Source: Albidovulum sediminis (GTDB lineage Bacteria; Pseudomonadota; Alphaproteobacteria; Rhodobacterales; Rhodobacteraceae). Taken from it: a stretch of DNA of 64,000 nucleotides. The notes beneath the pieces were generated by a model that worked only from the letters and a program-made list of their open reading frames with translations, made no database searches and was not told where the DNA came from. Of the stretch, positions 30,146 to 39,106 are shown piece by piece. The stretch covers positions 36,299-100,298 of the forward strand of contig NZ_JAOCQF010000006.1 of NCBI RefSeq assembly GCF_025380365.1, given 5' to 3'. The translations under genes were made by a program, and so were the position numbers. The stretch's first letter is position 1; each line of letters opens with the position of its first letter.

Positions 30146-31066
30146 ATGGATTGGCGCAAGGAAATCGAGGCGGCGGCGGCGCGCATCGGGCCGCATGTGC
30201 TGCAAACGCCGGTGATCGTCGCCGACCCCGGTCTGGGCTTGCCGGTCGAACTGAAGCTGGAGCACTTGCAGCACACCGGCAGCTTCAAGGTGCGGGGCGC
30301 CTTCAACACCCTGCTGTCGCAACCCGTCCCCGCCGCCGGGGTCGTGGCGGCGTCGGGCGGCAATCATGGCGCGGCGGTGGCGCATGCGGCACGCGCGCTT
30401 GGCCACAGGGCACAGATCTTCGTGCCCGAGATTGCCGGCCCCGCGAAGATCGCGCTGATCCGGGAAACCGGCGCGAACCTGACTGTCGTGCCCGGCGCCT
30501 ACCAGAACGCGCTCGAGGCCGCGCAGGCGCATGAGAGGCAGACCGGCGCGATGCAGGTCCATGCCTACGACGCGCCGGCAACGCTGGCCGGGCAGGGCAC
30601 CATCCTGCGCGAGTGGGAGGCGCAGGGGCTCGCCGCCGATACCGTGCTGATCGCGGTGGGCGGCGGCGGCCTGATCGGCGGCGCGCTCGGCTGGCTGCAA
30701 GGCCGCCGCAAGGTGGTCGCCGTCGAACCGGAGCTTGCGCCGACGCTCAACCGTGCGCTTGTCGAGGGCGCCGATGCCGAGGTCGAGGTCGGCGGCGTTG
30801 CCGCGAATGCGCTGGGTGCGCGCCGTATCGGCCGGCTTTGCCACGGACTGGCAGTCGAGGCGGGCATCGTCTCGGTCCTCGTGACGGACGATGCGATCCT
30901 TTCGGCGCAGCGCCTTCTGTGGCGCCGCCTTCGCCAGTTTGTCGAACCCGCGGGCGCGACCGCGCTTGCCGCCCTTGTTTCGGGAGCCTACCGCCCCGCC
31001 CCGGGCGAGCGCGTCGCCGTCTTGGTATGCGGTGCCAACGTCGCGCCGGATCCGCTCGAATCCTAG
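30146..31066 (+). CDS. Threonine/serine dehydratase-like PLP enzyme
   Basis: A 306-aa fold-type II PLP enzyme. The PLP lysine is in [13 protein letters not shown], the substrate loop is [15 protein letters not shown], and the phosphate-binding loop is [11 protein letters not shown]. There is no C-terminal ACT domain, so it is not the feedback-regulated IlvA. It would deaminate L-threonine or L-serine to a 2-oxo acid. It is also similar to serine racemases and to 3-hydroxyaspartate dehydratases, so the substrate is uncertain. A good ribosome site (CGGAG) precedes the ATG. Confidence 0.85.
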   Translation: MDWRKEIEAAAARIGPHVLQTPVIVADPGLGLPVELKLEHLQHTGSFKVRGAFNTLLSQPVPAAGVVAASGGNHGAAVAHAARALGHRAQIFVPEIAGPAKIALIRETGANLTVVPGAYQNALEAAQAHERQTGAMQVHAYDAPATLAGQGTILREWEAQGLAADTVLIAVGGGGLIGGALGWLQGRRKVVAVEPELAPTLNRALVEGADAEVEVGGVAANALGARRIGRLCHGLAVEAGIVSVLVTDDAILSAQRLLWRRLRQFVEPAGATALAALVSGAYRPAPGERVAVLVCGANVAPDPLES

Positions 31067-31140
31067 TCGCATTGCGCCGACCGGGATTGCACCTTATGGA
31101 CCATACGCGACGGAACCAGGAAGCCGGAGGGGAGCCGCCC

Positions 31141-31968
31141 ATGTCGAACGCCCAGCTAGAAGCCGCCATCGAATCCGCGTGGGACGCACGCGATACGATC
31201 ACGCCCGCGACCACGGGCTCAGCCCGAGAGGCGATCGAGGAGACACTGAATGCCCTCGACGGCGGAAAGCTCCGCGTGGCGGAGCGGCAGGCGGACGGTC
31301 GCTGGCATGTGAACCAGTGGGCGAAGAAGGCCGTCCTTCTGGGTTTCCGGCTGAAGGACATGGAGCTTCAGGGGGGTTCGGCCCAGGGCGGGTCGTGGTG
31401 GGACAAGGTCGACAGCAAGTGGAAGGACTGGGACGATAGCCGGTGGCGCGCCGCCGGCTTCCGTGCCGTTCCCAACTGTGTCGTGCGCAAGTCCGCCTAT
31501 ATCGCGCCGGGCGTCGTCCTGATGCCGTCGTTCGTGAACCTGGGCGCCTATGTCGATTCCGGCACGATGGTCGATACATGGGCGACGGTGGGATCCTGTG
31601 CCCAGATCGGCAAGAACGTCCACCTGTCCGGCGGCGTCGGCATCGGTGGCGTGCTGGAACCGATGCAGGCCGGCCCCACCATCATCGAGGACAACTGCTT
31701 CATCGGGGCCCGCTCCGAAGTGGTCGAGGGCTGCATCGTGCGCGAAGGCTCGGTGCTGGGCATGGGGGTCTTCATCGGCAAGTCCACGAAGATCGTGGAC
31801 CGTGAAACCGGCGATGTGATGTATGGCGAGGTGCCGCCCTATTCGGTCGTCGTGGCGGGGTCGATGCCGTCGAAGGGGGGCATCAATCTTTATTGCGCGG
31901 TGATCGTGAAGAAGGTCGATGCGCAGACCAGATCGAAGACCGGAATCAATGAACTCCTGAGGGATTGA
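31141..31968 (+). CDS. dapD: Tetrahydrodipicolinate N-succinyltransferase
   Basis: A 275-aa enzyme, the normal DapD length, beginning [18 protein letters not shown] after a strong GGAGGGGAG ribosome site. The C-terminal two thirds are hexapeptide repeats of the left-handed beta helix ([20 protein letters not shown], then [10 protein letters not shown] and [20 protein letters not shown]). It makes N-succinyl-2-amino-6-oxopimelate in lysine and diaminopimelate synthesis. It follows the dehydratase gene by 74 bases and may be co-transcribed with it. Confidence 0.96.
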   Translation: MSNAQLEAAIESAWDARDTITPATTGSAREAIEETLNALDGGKLRVAERQADGRWHVNQWAKKAVLLGFRLKDMELQGGSAQGGSWWDKVDSKWKDWDDSRWRAAGFRAVPNCVVRKSAYIAPGVVLMPSFVNLGAYVDSGTMVDTWATVGSCAQIGKNVHLSGGVGIGGVLEPMQAGPTIIEDNCFIGARSEVVEGCIVREGSVLGMGVFIGKSTKIVDRETGDVMYGEVPPYSVVVAGSMPSKGGINLYCAVIVKKVDAQTRSKTGINELLRD

Positions 31969-32019
31969 AGCCTGCCGATCGCACCATCAGGGGTTGATGG
32001 AGGCGCGGTGAAATAAATT

Positions 32020-32072
32020 ATAGGTTGCCAAATCGAGAAAATACACCCATAGGTTGCAAAATCTATGGGTGT
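32020..32072 (+). promoter_or_regulatory. Direct repeat and tetraloop hairpin in the leader of the Hint-protein gene
   Basis: ATAGGTTGCCAAATC (32020-32034) recurs as ATAGGTTGCAAAATC (32049-32063), with one mismatch. The second copy lies in a 13-bp stem: bases 32043-32055 pair with 32060-32072 (one G-T wobble) around a GCAA loop. The first copy can also pair with the 3' arm through ATAGGTT, giving two mutually exclusive folds. The stem ends 28 bases before the start codon. No T run follows, so it looks more like a leader element than a simple dapD terminator. Confidence 0.5.
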
Positions 32073-32100
32073 GTGGCGGTATTCCTGACGGGAAACGGCA

Positions 32101-33204
32101 ATGGCAACGACGTTTACGGTATTCTCACTCGGTATTCTTCCTGACTTCGACACGGTTGAAGGCGATAACACCGCGGAAAACCCGAATGCCATCATCGGCA
32201 TGACCTTTGGCGGCGTCGGCGATCCCCTGTTCCAGACCGCGGCAACCTGGTCCCCCGGGACCGGAGGGTTTGGCCGCGGGACCAGCACTTCCTACGATTT
32301 CGACAACACGCCTGCCGAGAACTTCCGCATCAATGGCGGCGCGAACCAGGTCTATGACAGCTCGCTCGTCTACGACGCGACGATCACCTATATCGATGGT
32401 ACGACCGCGAACATCACGGCGGTGATCGCCCAGGACACCAACGGCAATACCTATTGGGTGCCCGAGTTCTCCAACAATGCCGATCAGGCCGCGATGGAAG
32501 CCAAGGCGATCCGTTCGCTGACCATCAACGCGCTGACGGGGAACGAGGATACCTATACGGGTTTGACCGGCGATCGCGATCCCTGGGACATCGTCGTGAC
32601 CTGCTTCACCCCCGGAACGCCGATCCTGACCCCCGAGGGGGAAAGGATGATCGAGACGTTTGCCGTGGGCGACCACGTGGTGACGCGCGATCACGGGCCG
32701 CAGCCGATCCGCTGGATCGGGCGCACCCGCACCCGGTCCGAAGGCAAGCTGGCCCCGATCCGGATCGAGGCCGGGGCGATGGGCGCGCAGATGCCAACGC
32801 AGACCATTCTTGTCTCGCGCCAGCATCGCATGATCGTCCGCTCCCCCATCGCCGACAGGATGTTCGGTGCCGACGAGGTTCTGGTTCCCGCCATCCAGCT
32901 TGTCGGGATGGACGGGGTGTCGATCGCCGCGGAAGGCGGCGAGGTCGAGTACATCCATCTGATGTTCGATCGCCACGAGATCATTCTGGCGGCCGGGGCG
33001 CCGACGGAAAGCCTTTATGCCGGCCCCCACGCCCGCCAGGCGATGGGCCGGGACGCGGTCGAAGAACTGGAAACGCTCTTCCCCGGGATATTGGAACGGG
33101 TCGAATCGCCCGCGCGGCCCCTTTGCAGCGGAAAGCCCGCCCGGCGTCTGCTTGAGCGGCATGTGAAGAACCGCAAACCCCTGGTTGCGGCGAGTGCCGC
33201 ATAG
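32101..33204 (+). CDS. Hint-domain (hedgehog/intein-like) protein
   Basis: A 367-aa protein. Residues 1-165 are a compact acidic Gly/Asn/Asp/Thr-rich region. From Cys168 begins a Hint_2-type domain: CFTPGTPILTPEGERMIETF, then VTRDHGPQPIRWIGRTRT and SRQHRMIVRSP. No signal peptide is seen, so export by a type I system is possible, as suspected for similar proteins in Rhodobacteraceae. Hint domains self-process at their first cysteine; whether this one splices, cleaves or is inert is unknown. It stands alone between dapD and a flavin monooxygenase gene, and its leader carries a paired repeat and hairpin. Confidence 0.85.
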   Translation: MATTFTVFSLGILPDFDTVEGDNTAENPNAIIGMTFGGVGDPLFQTAATWSPGTGGFGRGTSTSYDFDNTPAENFRINGGANQVYDSSLVYDATITYIDGTTANITAVIAQDTNGNTYWVPEFSNNADQAAMEAKAIRSLTINALTGNEDTYTGLTGDRDPWDIVVTCFTPGTPILTPEGERMIETFAVGDHVVTRDHGPQPIRWIGRTRTRSEGKLAPIRIEAGAMGAQMPTQTILVSRQHRMIVRSPIADRMFGADEVLVPAIQLVGMDGVSIAAEGGEVEYIHLMFDRHEIILAAGAPTESLYAGPHARQAMGRDAVEELETLFPGILERVESPARPLCSGKPARRLLERHVKNRKPLVAASAA

Positions 33205-33282
33205 CCGAGGTCGGGGGCGGTCCCGGCATGGGATGACGGCCGGAAGCGGCGGTTTGGCCACCGTTCGAGGTCTTCCCAAGCA

Positions 33283-33315
33283 AGTCATTGATTAGCTTTT
33301 GACTAATCAATGACT
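33283..33315. promoter_or_regulatory. Perfect 13-bp inverted repeat, candidate operator
   Basis: AGTCATTGATTAG (33283-33295) and CTAATCAATGACT (33303-33315) are perfect inverted copies with a seven-base centre (CTTTTGA). The A/T-rich stem in a G/C-rich genome, 150 bases upstream of the monooxygenase start and 79 after the Hint gene, suggests a dimeric regulator's operator rather than a terminator; there is no T run. Confidence 0.5.
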
Positions 33316-33466
33316 ATGAATGCATTACTTGCGATTATTCAGAGGATCGGCAAATGTGCCGTCGCGCACAGGAACTGACCGTCTGACATTTCGATATCTG
33401 CTCGTGGTCCTGCCGGGAAAAGGCAGCGGTGTCAGGGTTCCTCTGCGCATGGACAGGGAGGGTTCC

Positions 33467-34726
33467 ATGCCGGTTGAGACAATCGATACGCTGGTGATCG
33501 GGGGCGGTCAGGCGGGCATCGCGATGAGCGAGCATCTGGGCTCCGGCGGCGTGCCGCATATCGTTCTGGAACGCCGCCGCATCGCCGAACGCTGGCGTTC
33601 GGAACGCTGGGACTCGCTCGTGGCCAACGGCCCTGCGTGGCACGACCGCTTTCCGGGCATGGAGTTCACAGGCATCGCACCGGATGCCTTTCCGGGCAAG
33701 GAGCGGGTGGCGGACTATTTCGTCGACTACGCGGAAAGGATCGGGGCACCGATCCGCTGCGGCGTGGAAGTTACGCGGCTTGAACGCAATCCTGGCCGGC
33801 GAGGATTTCGCGCCGAGACGACGCACGGCGTGATCGAGGCAGAGCGGGTGGTGGTCGCCACGGGCCCCTTCCAGCGGCCTGTTATGCCGCAGATCGTGCC
33901 TGCCGAGGCGGGCGTGGTCCAGATCCACTCCACCGCCTATCGAAACCCCGGCGCGTTGCCCGATGGTGCGGTTCTCGTGGTCGGAGCCGGGTCCTCCGGC
34001 GCGCAGATCGCCGAGGAACTCCTGCGGGCGGGGCGGAAGGTCTATCTGTCCGTCGGGCCGCACGACCGGCCCCCGCGCGCCTATCGCGGCCGCGACTTCG
34101 TCTGGTGGCTCGGCGTTCTCGGCAAGTGGGATGCCGCCGCGCCCGCACCGGGGACCGAGCATGTCACCATCGCGGTCAGCGGCGCGAACGGCGGGCGGAC
34201 GGTCGATTTCCGGCGGCTGGCGGCCGAGGGCATGATCCTTGTCGGGCGGACCGAGAGGTTCGCGGACGGACGGCTGAGCTTCGCCCCCGACCTTGCGACC
34301 AACATCGCCAATGGTGACGCCAACTATCTTTCCGTTCTGGATGAAGCCGACGCCTTCGCCGCGCGCAACGGGCTCGACCTGCCCGAGGAGCCCGAGGCGC
34401 GGCGGATGTGGCCCGAACCCGCCTGCGTGACCGATCCGATCCGGTCGCTCGACCTGGCCGAGGCGGGCGTTGCGTCCATCATCTGGGCGACGGGCTTTGC
34501 CCCGGACTACGGCTGGGTCGGAATCGACGTCTTCGACGACCGCGGCCGCCCCCGCCACCAGCGCGGCGTGTCGCCCGAGCCGGGGCTCTACTTCCTTGGG
34601 CTCTCCTGGCTCTCGCGGCGGGGATCGGCCTTCATCTGGGGGGTCTGGCACGACGCGAAGCACCTGGCCGACCAGATCGCGATCCAGCGTAACTATCAGG
34701 CTTACAGGGGCCCGGACGGGCGATAG
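33467..34726 (+). CDS. Flavin-containing monooxygenase-like NAD(P)/FAD oxidoreductase
   Basis: A 419-aa protein from the ATG at 33467 after an AGGGAGG ribosome site; an upstream open frame from 33320 lacks conserved sequence. It has two dinucleotide-binding motifs: VIGGGQAGIAMSEHLG at the N-terminus for FAD and VVGAGSSGAQIAEELL for NADPH. The stretch ATGFAPDYGWVGIDVFD is also typical of this COG2072 (CzcO-like) group. The substrate is unknown. It lies about 150 bases after the inverted repeat at 33283 and 32 bases before the RidA gene, with which it may form an operon. Confidence 0.88.
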   Translation: MPVETIDTLVIGGGQAGIAMSEHLGSGGVPHIVLERRRIAERWRSERWDSLVANGPAWHDRFPGMEFTGIAPDAFPGKERVADYFVDYAERIGAPIRCGVEVTRLERNPGRRGFRAETTHGVIEAERVVVATGPFQRPVMPQIVPAEAGVVQIHSTAYRNPGALPDGAVLVVGAGSSGAQIAEELLRAGRKVYLSVGPHDRPPRAYRGRDFVWWLGVLGKWDAAAPAPGTEHVTIAVSGANGGRTVDFRRLAAEGMILVGRTERFADGRLSFAPDLATNIANGDANYLSVLDEADAFAARNGLDLPEEPEARRMWPEPACVTDPIRSLDLAEAGVASIIWATGFAPDYGWVGIDVFDDRGRPRHQRGVSPEPGLYFLGLSWLSRRGSAFIWGVWHDAKHLADQIAIQRNYQAYRGPDGR

Positions 34727-34758
34727 AGTGCCGTCGGGCGCGAAGAAAGGGACAGACC

Positions 34759-35175
34759 ATGGCGCACTACCGCCACCGCAAGTTCAACACCCGGGAAACC
34801 TATCCCGAACAGAAACTCGACAACGACCTGTGCCAGGCCGTGGTCACGCAAGGGGGCCGCACGATCTGGATGCGCGGGCAGTGCCCGCAGGACCTGGATA
34901 CCGCAAAGAACATCGAAAGCCACGACCCCGCAGAGCAGACACACAGGGTGATGCAGAACATCCGCCAACTGATCGAGGAATGCGGCGGGCGGATGGAGCA
35001 TCTGGTGAAGGTCGTGGTCTACATCACCGATGTCCGTCACCGCGAGGCGGTCTATCGCACGATGGGCGAGTACCTGAAAGGCGTGCATCCGGTGTCCACC
35101 GGGCTGGTCGTCAGCGCGCTGGCGCGCCCCGATTGGCTGGTCGAGATCGACGCAACCGCCGTCATTCCGGACTGA
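34759..35175 (+). CDS. RidA/YjgF-family protein
   Basis: A 138-aa RidA-fold protein. The conserved arginine lies in ALARPDWLVEIDATAV, and HPVSTGLVVSALARP matches the trimer-interface region. RidA proteins deaminate reactive enamine/imine intermediates from PLP enzymes. It is not the short housekeeping RidA, having an N-terminus (MAHYRHRKFNTRETYPEQ) like the larger RutC-like groups. It is followed by DUF1028, LysR and ArgE genes, an arrangement suggesting amino-acid or amide catabolism. Confidence 0.86.
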   Translation: MAHYRHRKFNTRETYPEQKLDNDLCQAVVTQGGRTIWMRGQCPQDLDTAKNIESHDPAEQTHRVMQNIRQLIEECGGRMEHLVKVVVYITDVRHREAVYRTMGEYLKGVHPVSTGLVVSALARPDWLVEIDATAVIPD

Positions 35176-35187
35176 GGCCGGCGAAGG

Positions 35188-35208
35188 CCGGGGGTTTCAC
35201 ACCCCCGG
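35188..35208 (+). terminator. G/C hairpin, copy 1 of an intergenic repeat
   Basis: CCGGGGGT (35188-35195) pairs with ACCCCCGG (35201-35208) around TTCAC. The flanking sequence to about 35240 (GGACCCCCGTGGGATAC, then a purine run) resembles, in reverse complement, the repeat at 38120-38171. It lies 13 bases after the RidA stop. Confidence 0.55.
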
Positions 35209-35250
35209 ACCCCCGTGGGATACTTGGAAAAAGAAGAAGGAACGGCGCGG

Positions 35251-35925
35251 ATGACCTTTTCGCTGGTGGCGCGGTGCGAGCGCACGGGCATGTTCGGTGT
35301 GGCGATCTCGTCCTCGTCGCCCGCCGTGGCGGCGCGATGCTCTCATGCCCGTGCGGGCGTGGGCGCAGTCGCGTCCCAGAACGTGACGGACCCGGCGCTT
35401 GGGCCGCTCACGCTCGACCTGATGGAGCGCGGGACATCCGCCGCGGAGGCAGTCGCCGAAGTGCGCAGGCAGGCGGCGTTCATCGAGTATCGGCAGATCC
35501 TTGCCGTGGACGCTTCGGGGGTGACCGCGATTCATTCGGGGCCGAATGCGCTTGGCATCTGGGCCGGGGCGCAGGCGAAGAACGTGGCCTCGGGTGGAAA
35601 TCTTCTGGCCAATGACAACGTGCCGAGGGCGATCGTGGATGCCTTTCTGGCGGCGCAGGGCCATCTGGGCGATCGCCTGGTGGCAGCGCTGCGGGCAGGC
35701 CTTGCTGCAGGTGGTGAGGCTGGGCCGGTCCATTCCGCCGGTCTGAAGATCGTGGACCGCCTGTCCTGGCCGCTTGCCGATCTGCGCTGCGACTGGACCG
35801 AGGCTTGCCCCGTCGAGGCGGTTGCCGCCGCCTGGGACGTCTATCGCCCGCAGATGGCGGCCTATGTCCAGCGCGCGCTCGACCCCCGTGCGGCACCTTC
35901 CTACGGCGTGCCGGGCGACGAATGA
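35251..35925 (+). CDS. DUF1028 family protein (Ntn-hydrolase-like)
   Basis: A 224-aa protein from the ATG at 35251 (MTFSLVARCERTGMFGVAI), following a purine-rich AGAAGAAGGAA stretch. The N-terminal segment up to GVGAVASQNVTDPALG and the later ASGGNLLAN are diagnostic for DUF1028, which has an Ntn-hydrolase-like fold. Function is unproven. DUF1028 genes often accompany RidA and M20 peptidase genes, as here. It lies after a hairpin and 42 bases before the LysR gene. Confidence 0.86.
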   Translation: MTFSLVARCERTGMFGVAISSSSPAVAARCSHARAGVGAVASQNVTDPALGPLTLDLMERGTSAAEAVAEVRRQAAFIEYRQILAVDASGVTAIHSGPNALGIWAGAQAKNVASGGNLLANDNVPRAIVDAFLAAQGHLGDRLVAALRAGLAAGGEAGPVHSAGLKIVDRLSWPLADLRCDWTEACPVEAVAAAWDVYRPQMAAYVQRALDPRAAPSYGVPGDE

Positions 35926-35967
35926 GCGGGCTTGCCGCGCGCCCTCCTGCGGCGGCATGATCCGGCC

Positions 35968-36921
35968 ATGCCGATGCGTTTCACCCTTCGCCAGCTCGAA
36001 TACCTGATTGCGGTCGGTGAAACCGGATCGGTCGCGGCTGCAGCGGAGAAGGTAAATGTCTCCTCCCCGTCGATCTCGGCTGCCATCGCCCAGCTGGAGG
36101 CCGAGTTCGGCCATCAGCTGTTCGTGCGCAAGCACGCGCAGGGGCTGGCCCTGACGCAGACGGGGCGGCTGCTTGTGGCCCAGGCGCACCGGGTTCTGGC
36201 CGAAGCGCGCGCGCTGAACCGGCTTGCGGACGAGGTTTCAGGGCGGGTGCAGGGCACGCTGACGCTGGGCTGCCTTCTGACCTTCGCGCAGCTGATGGCG
36301 CCGCAGTTGCGCCGCGGCTTCGAATCGCGCCACCCCGGCGTAAGGGTTGGCCAGCGGGAACTTGACCAGCAGGAGATCTTCGCAGGAATTCGGGACGGCA
36401 CGCTCGACCTGGCCCTGACCTATGATCTCGACATCCCGCGGGAACTGGTGTTCGTGCCCCTCGCGTCGCTGCCGCCCTATGCGATGATGGCTGCCAGTCA
36501 CCCGCTCGCGGGCCTGGACCACGTGTCTCCTTCGCAGCTTGCGCACTACCCCATGGTCCTGCTCGACCTGCCGCACAGTACCGACTACCTGTTGTCCTTC
36601 TTCAAGGCCGAAGGCATCCGCCCCCGCATCGTGGAGCGGACAAGGGACATGGCTGTGCTGCGCAGTCTGGTCGCGAACGACTTCGGCTATGCGATCGCCA
36701 ACATCCGGCCTCTCAACGAAAATGCGCCGGATGGGAGGCCGCTGCGGTTCGTCCCATTGGCGGGCAGCAACCGGCCGATGGTCATGGGGCTGCTCATGTC
36801 CGAAGGCAGCGAAACGATCCTGACCGTACGCACCTTCGTGGATCATTGCCATGAGTGCATCACCGAGGACAGCGTGCCGGGTCTGCGGATGAAGCCCATG
36901 CCGGGCAACACGGGAGGCTAG
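35968..36921 (+). CDS. LysR-family transcriptional regulator
   Basis: A 317-aa regulator from the ATG at 35968 (MPMRFTLRQLEYLIAVGETG). The N-terminal winged helix-turn-helix contains GSVAAAAEKVNVSSPSISAA and IAQLEAEFGHQLFVRK; the remainder is the ligand-binding domain (GCLLTFAQLMAPQLR). Such regulators usually respond to a metabolite of the adjacent pathway. It lies on the same strand between DUF1028 and argE, with no divergent partner, so it probably regulates its own operon. Confidence 0.9.
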   Translation: MPMRFTLRQLEYLIAVGETGSVAAAAEKVNVSSPSISAAIAQLEAEFGHQLFVRKHAQGLALTQTGRLLVAQAHRVLAEARALNRLADEVSGRVQGTLTLGCLLTFAQLMAPQLRRGFESRHPGVRVGQRELDQQEIFAGIRDGTLDLALTYDLDIPRELVFVPLASLPPYAMMAASHPLAGLDHVSPSQLAHYPMVLLDLPHSTDYLLSFFKAEGIRPRIVERTRDMAVLRSLVANDFGYAIANIRPLNENAPDGRPLRFVPLAGSNRPMVMGLLMSEGSETILTVRTFVDHCHECITEDSVPGLRMKPMPGNTGG

Positions 36922-36924
36922 GGC

Positions 36925-38085
36925 TTGAGCCGGACCATCGACCTACTGCACCGCCTTGTCGGCTTCCCCACGGTCAGCAGCGACAGCAACCTGGCGCTGA
37001 TCGACTGGGTTCAGGGGTTCCTGCAGGGCCTTGGCGCGGAGGTGTGCCGCATCGACGACGCGACCGGGCGAAAGGCGGGGCTCTTCGCGCGTATCGGCCC
37101 GCCGCAAGGTGCTGGCGTCCTGCTTTCGGGACATACGGATGTCGTTCCCGCTGCAGGTCAGGACTGGAAAGGCGATCCCTTCCGCCTCAGGATCGACGGC
37201 ACCCGCGCCTATGGCCGTGGCACCACCGACATGAAGGGGTTCCTGGCCGCGATGCTTTCCGCCGCCGAGCGCGCCTCTACCGCGCGCCTCGCGGAGCCGC
37301 TGAAACTCGCGTTCTCCTGGGATGAGGAGGTGGGCTGTCTGGGCATACCGCAGATGCTGCCTTCGCTGGCCCCCAGTATCGGCATGCCGAGATTTTGCAT
37401 CGTGGGGGAGCCCACGTCGATGCAGATCGCCCTTGGCCACAAGGGCAAGGTGGCGCTCAGGGCAACCTGCCACGGACAAGGCGGCCACTCCGCCATGGCG
37501 CCCGATTACGTCAATGCGGTCCATCTGGCCGCGGACTTCATCAATGCCCTGCGCGCAATTCAGGATCGGTTTGCGCGCGAAGGTGCACGGGATGACGGCT
37601 ACGGCATTCCCTACGCAACCGTTCATGCGGGCCGGATCTCCGGCGGCACCGCGCTCAACATCGTGCCGGATCGTGCGGTCATCGACTTCGAGATCCGTTA
37701 TCCAGCCTCACAGCCACTGGGGCCGGTCGAGGCCGCGGTCGCCGCTGCGGCAGCGGCCACGGCCCTGCCGTTCCGTGACCGCTTTCCCGAAGCCCGGATC
37801 GAGGTCGAGACGGTCAACGCCTATCCCGGACTCGGCCCGACCGCGGACCAGGATGCGCTTCGGTGGATGCACGGTCTCGTGCCCGGGGCCCGCACCTGCA
37901 AGGTGCCCTACGGGACCGAGGCGGGGTACTTCGCAGCGTCCGGTATTCCCAGCTTCGTCTGCGGGCCCGGCTCGATGGACCAGGGGCACAAGCCGGACGA
38001 GTTCATCGAGCTTTCGCAACTTGCCGCCTGTGACGCGATGCTCGACCGGCTGATAATGGCGCTCTCGTCCGACAGAACCGCCTGA
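36925..38085 (+). CDS. argE: Acetylornithine deacetylase-like M20 peptidase (TTG start)
   Basis: A 386-aa zinc-dependent M20 hydrolase of ArgE length. Metal ligands sit in LLSGHTDVVPAAGQDW, GRGTTDMKGFLAAML, DEEVGCLG, VGEPTSMQ and MDQGHKPDE. The start is TTG at 36925, seven bases after GGGAGG, and the first residues SRTIDLLHRLVGFPTVS match ArgE. The gene follows the LysR stop by three bases. Because it sits with RidA and DUF1028, it may act on another N-acyl amino acid rather than serve arginine synthesis. Confidence 0.86.
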   Translation: MSRTIDLLHRLVGFPTVSSDSNLALIDWVQGFLQGLGAEVCRIDDATGRKAGLFARIGPPQGAGVLLSGHTDVVPAAGQDWKGDPFRLRIDGTRAYGRGTTDMKGFLAAMLSAAERASTARLAEPLKLAFSWDEEVGCLGIPQMLPSLAPSIGMPRFCIVGEPTSMQIALGHKGKVALRATCHGQGGHSAMAPDYVNAVHLAADFINALRAIQDRFAREGARDDGYGIPYATVHAGRISGGTALNIVPDRAVIDFEIRYPASQPLGPVEAAVAAAAAATALPFRDRFPEARIEVETVNAYPGLGPTADQDALRWMHGLVPGARTCKVPYGTEAGYFAASGIPSFVCGPGSMDQGHKPDEFIELSQLAACDAMLDRLIMALSSDRTA

Positions 38086-38150
38086 CCGAAAACGAAAGGC
38101 CCGCCGAAGCGGACCTGTCTTTCATTCTGGTGCATATACTCTGCGGGGGT

Positions 38151-38171
38151 GCGGGGGTGCAAAACCCCCGC
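38151..38171. terminator. Bidirectional hairpin, copy 2 of the intergenic repeat
   Basis: GCGGGGGT (38151-38158) pairs with ACCCCCGC (38164-38171) around GCAAA. It lies between the convergent argE and etfA stops, nine bases before the latter. Sequence upstream (38120-38150, a pyrimidine-rich start then GGGGGTGCGG) matches the reverse complement of the element at 35188-35240. Confidence 0.65.
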
Positions 38172-38179
38172 TGCCGCGG

Positions 38180-39106
38180 TCAGAGTTTCTCGACCAGTTC
38201 CGGCACCACGGTGAAGAGGTCGCCCACAAGGCCGTAGTCGGCGACCTGGAAGATCGGCGCCTCCTCGTCCTTGTTGATCGCCACGATGACCTTGCTGTCC
38301 TTCATCCCGGCGAGGTGCTGGATCGCGCCCGAGATGCCGACGGCCACGTATAGCTGCGGCGCCACCACCTTGCCGGTCTGACCGACCTGCCAGTCGTTCG
38401 GGGCAAAGCCGGAGTCGACAGCCGCGCGGCTGGCGCCCACGGCCGCACCAAGCTTGTCGGCCAGTTTCTCGATCAGCGCGAAGTCGGACTGCGAGCCGAC
38501 TCCGCGCCCGCCCGAGACGACGATCTTCGCCGAGGTCAGTTCAGGCCGGTCCGAGGTCGCGACCTTGTCCTCGACCCAGGCCGAAAGGCCGGGGTTCGCC
38601 GCCGCGGCGATGGTCTCGACCGCAGCCGAACCGCCCTGGCCCGCCGGATCGAAGGTCGAGGTGCGGATCGACACCACCTTCTTGCCGTCCAACGATTTCA
38701 CCGTCTGGATCGCGTTGCCGGCGTAGATCGGGCGTTCGAACGTGTCGGCGTCGATCACGCCCGAAACGTCCGAGATCACCATCACGTCGAGAAGGGCCGC
38801 CACGCGCGGCAGCACGTTCTTCGCGTCGGTCGTCGCCGGCGCGACGATGTGGCTGTAGTCGCCCGCGATCGAGGCGATCAGCGCCGCCGTCGGTTCGGCC
38901 AACCGATGCCCGAGCGAGGGATCCTCGGCGCAGAGCACCTTCTTCACCCCGTCAAGCTTCGCGGCATCCTGCGCGGCTTCCGCGGCGCGGGCGCCCGCGC
39001 AAAGAACCGTCACCTCGCCCAGCATCTTCGCCGCTGTGAGCGCCTTGGCGGTCGCATCAACCGAAAGATGGCCGTCGGTCACTTCGCCCAGAAGAAGAAC
39101 AGCCAT
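38180..39106 (-). CDS. etfA: Electron transfer flavoprotein, alpha subunit
   Basis: A 308-aa protein from the ATG at 39106 ([15 protein letters not shown]). The C-terminal FAD-binding region is complete: [60 protein letters not shown] and [22 protein letters not shown] accepts electrons from acyl-CoA and other dehydrogenases and passes them to ETF:quinone oxidoreductase. The start overlaps the etfB stop (TGATG), so the subunits are made together. Confidence 0.96.
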   Translation of the reverse strand: MAVLLLGEVTDGHLSVDATAKALTAAKMLGEVTVLCAGARAAEAAQDAAKLDGVKKVLCAEDPSLGHRLAEPTAALIASIAGDYSHIVAPATTDAKNVLPRVAALLDVMVISDVSGVIDADTFERPIYAGNAIQTVKSLDGKKVVSIRTSTFDPAGQGGSAAVETIAAAANPGLSAWVEDKVATSDRPELTSAKIVVSGGRGVGSQSDFALIEKLADKLGAAVGASRAAVDSGFAPNDWQVGQTGKVVAPQLYVAVGISGAIQHLAGMKDSKVIVAINKDEEAPIFQVADYGLVGDLFTVVPELVEKL

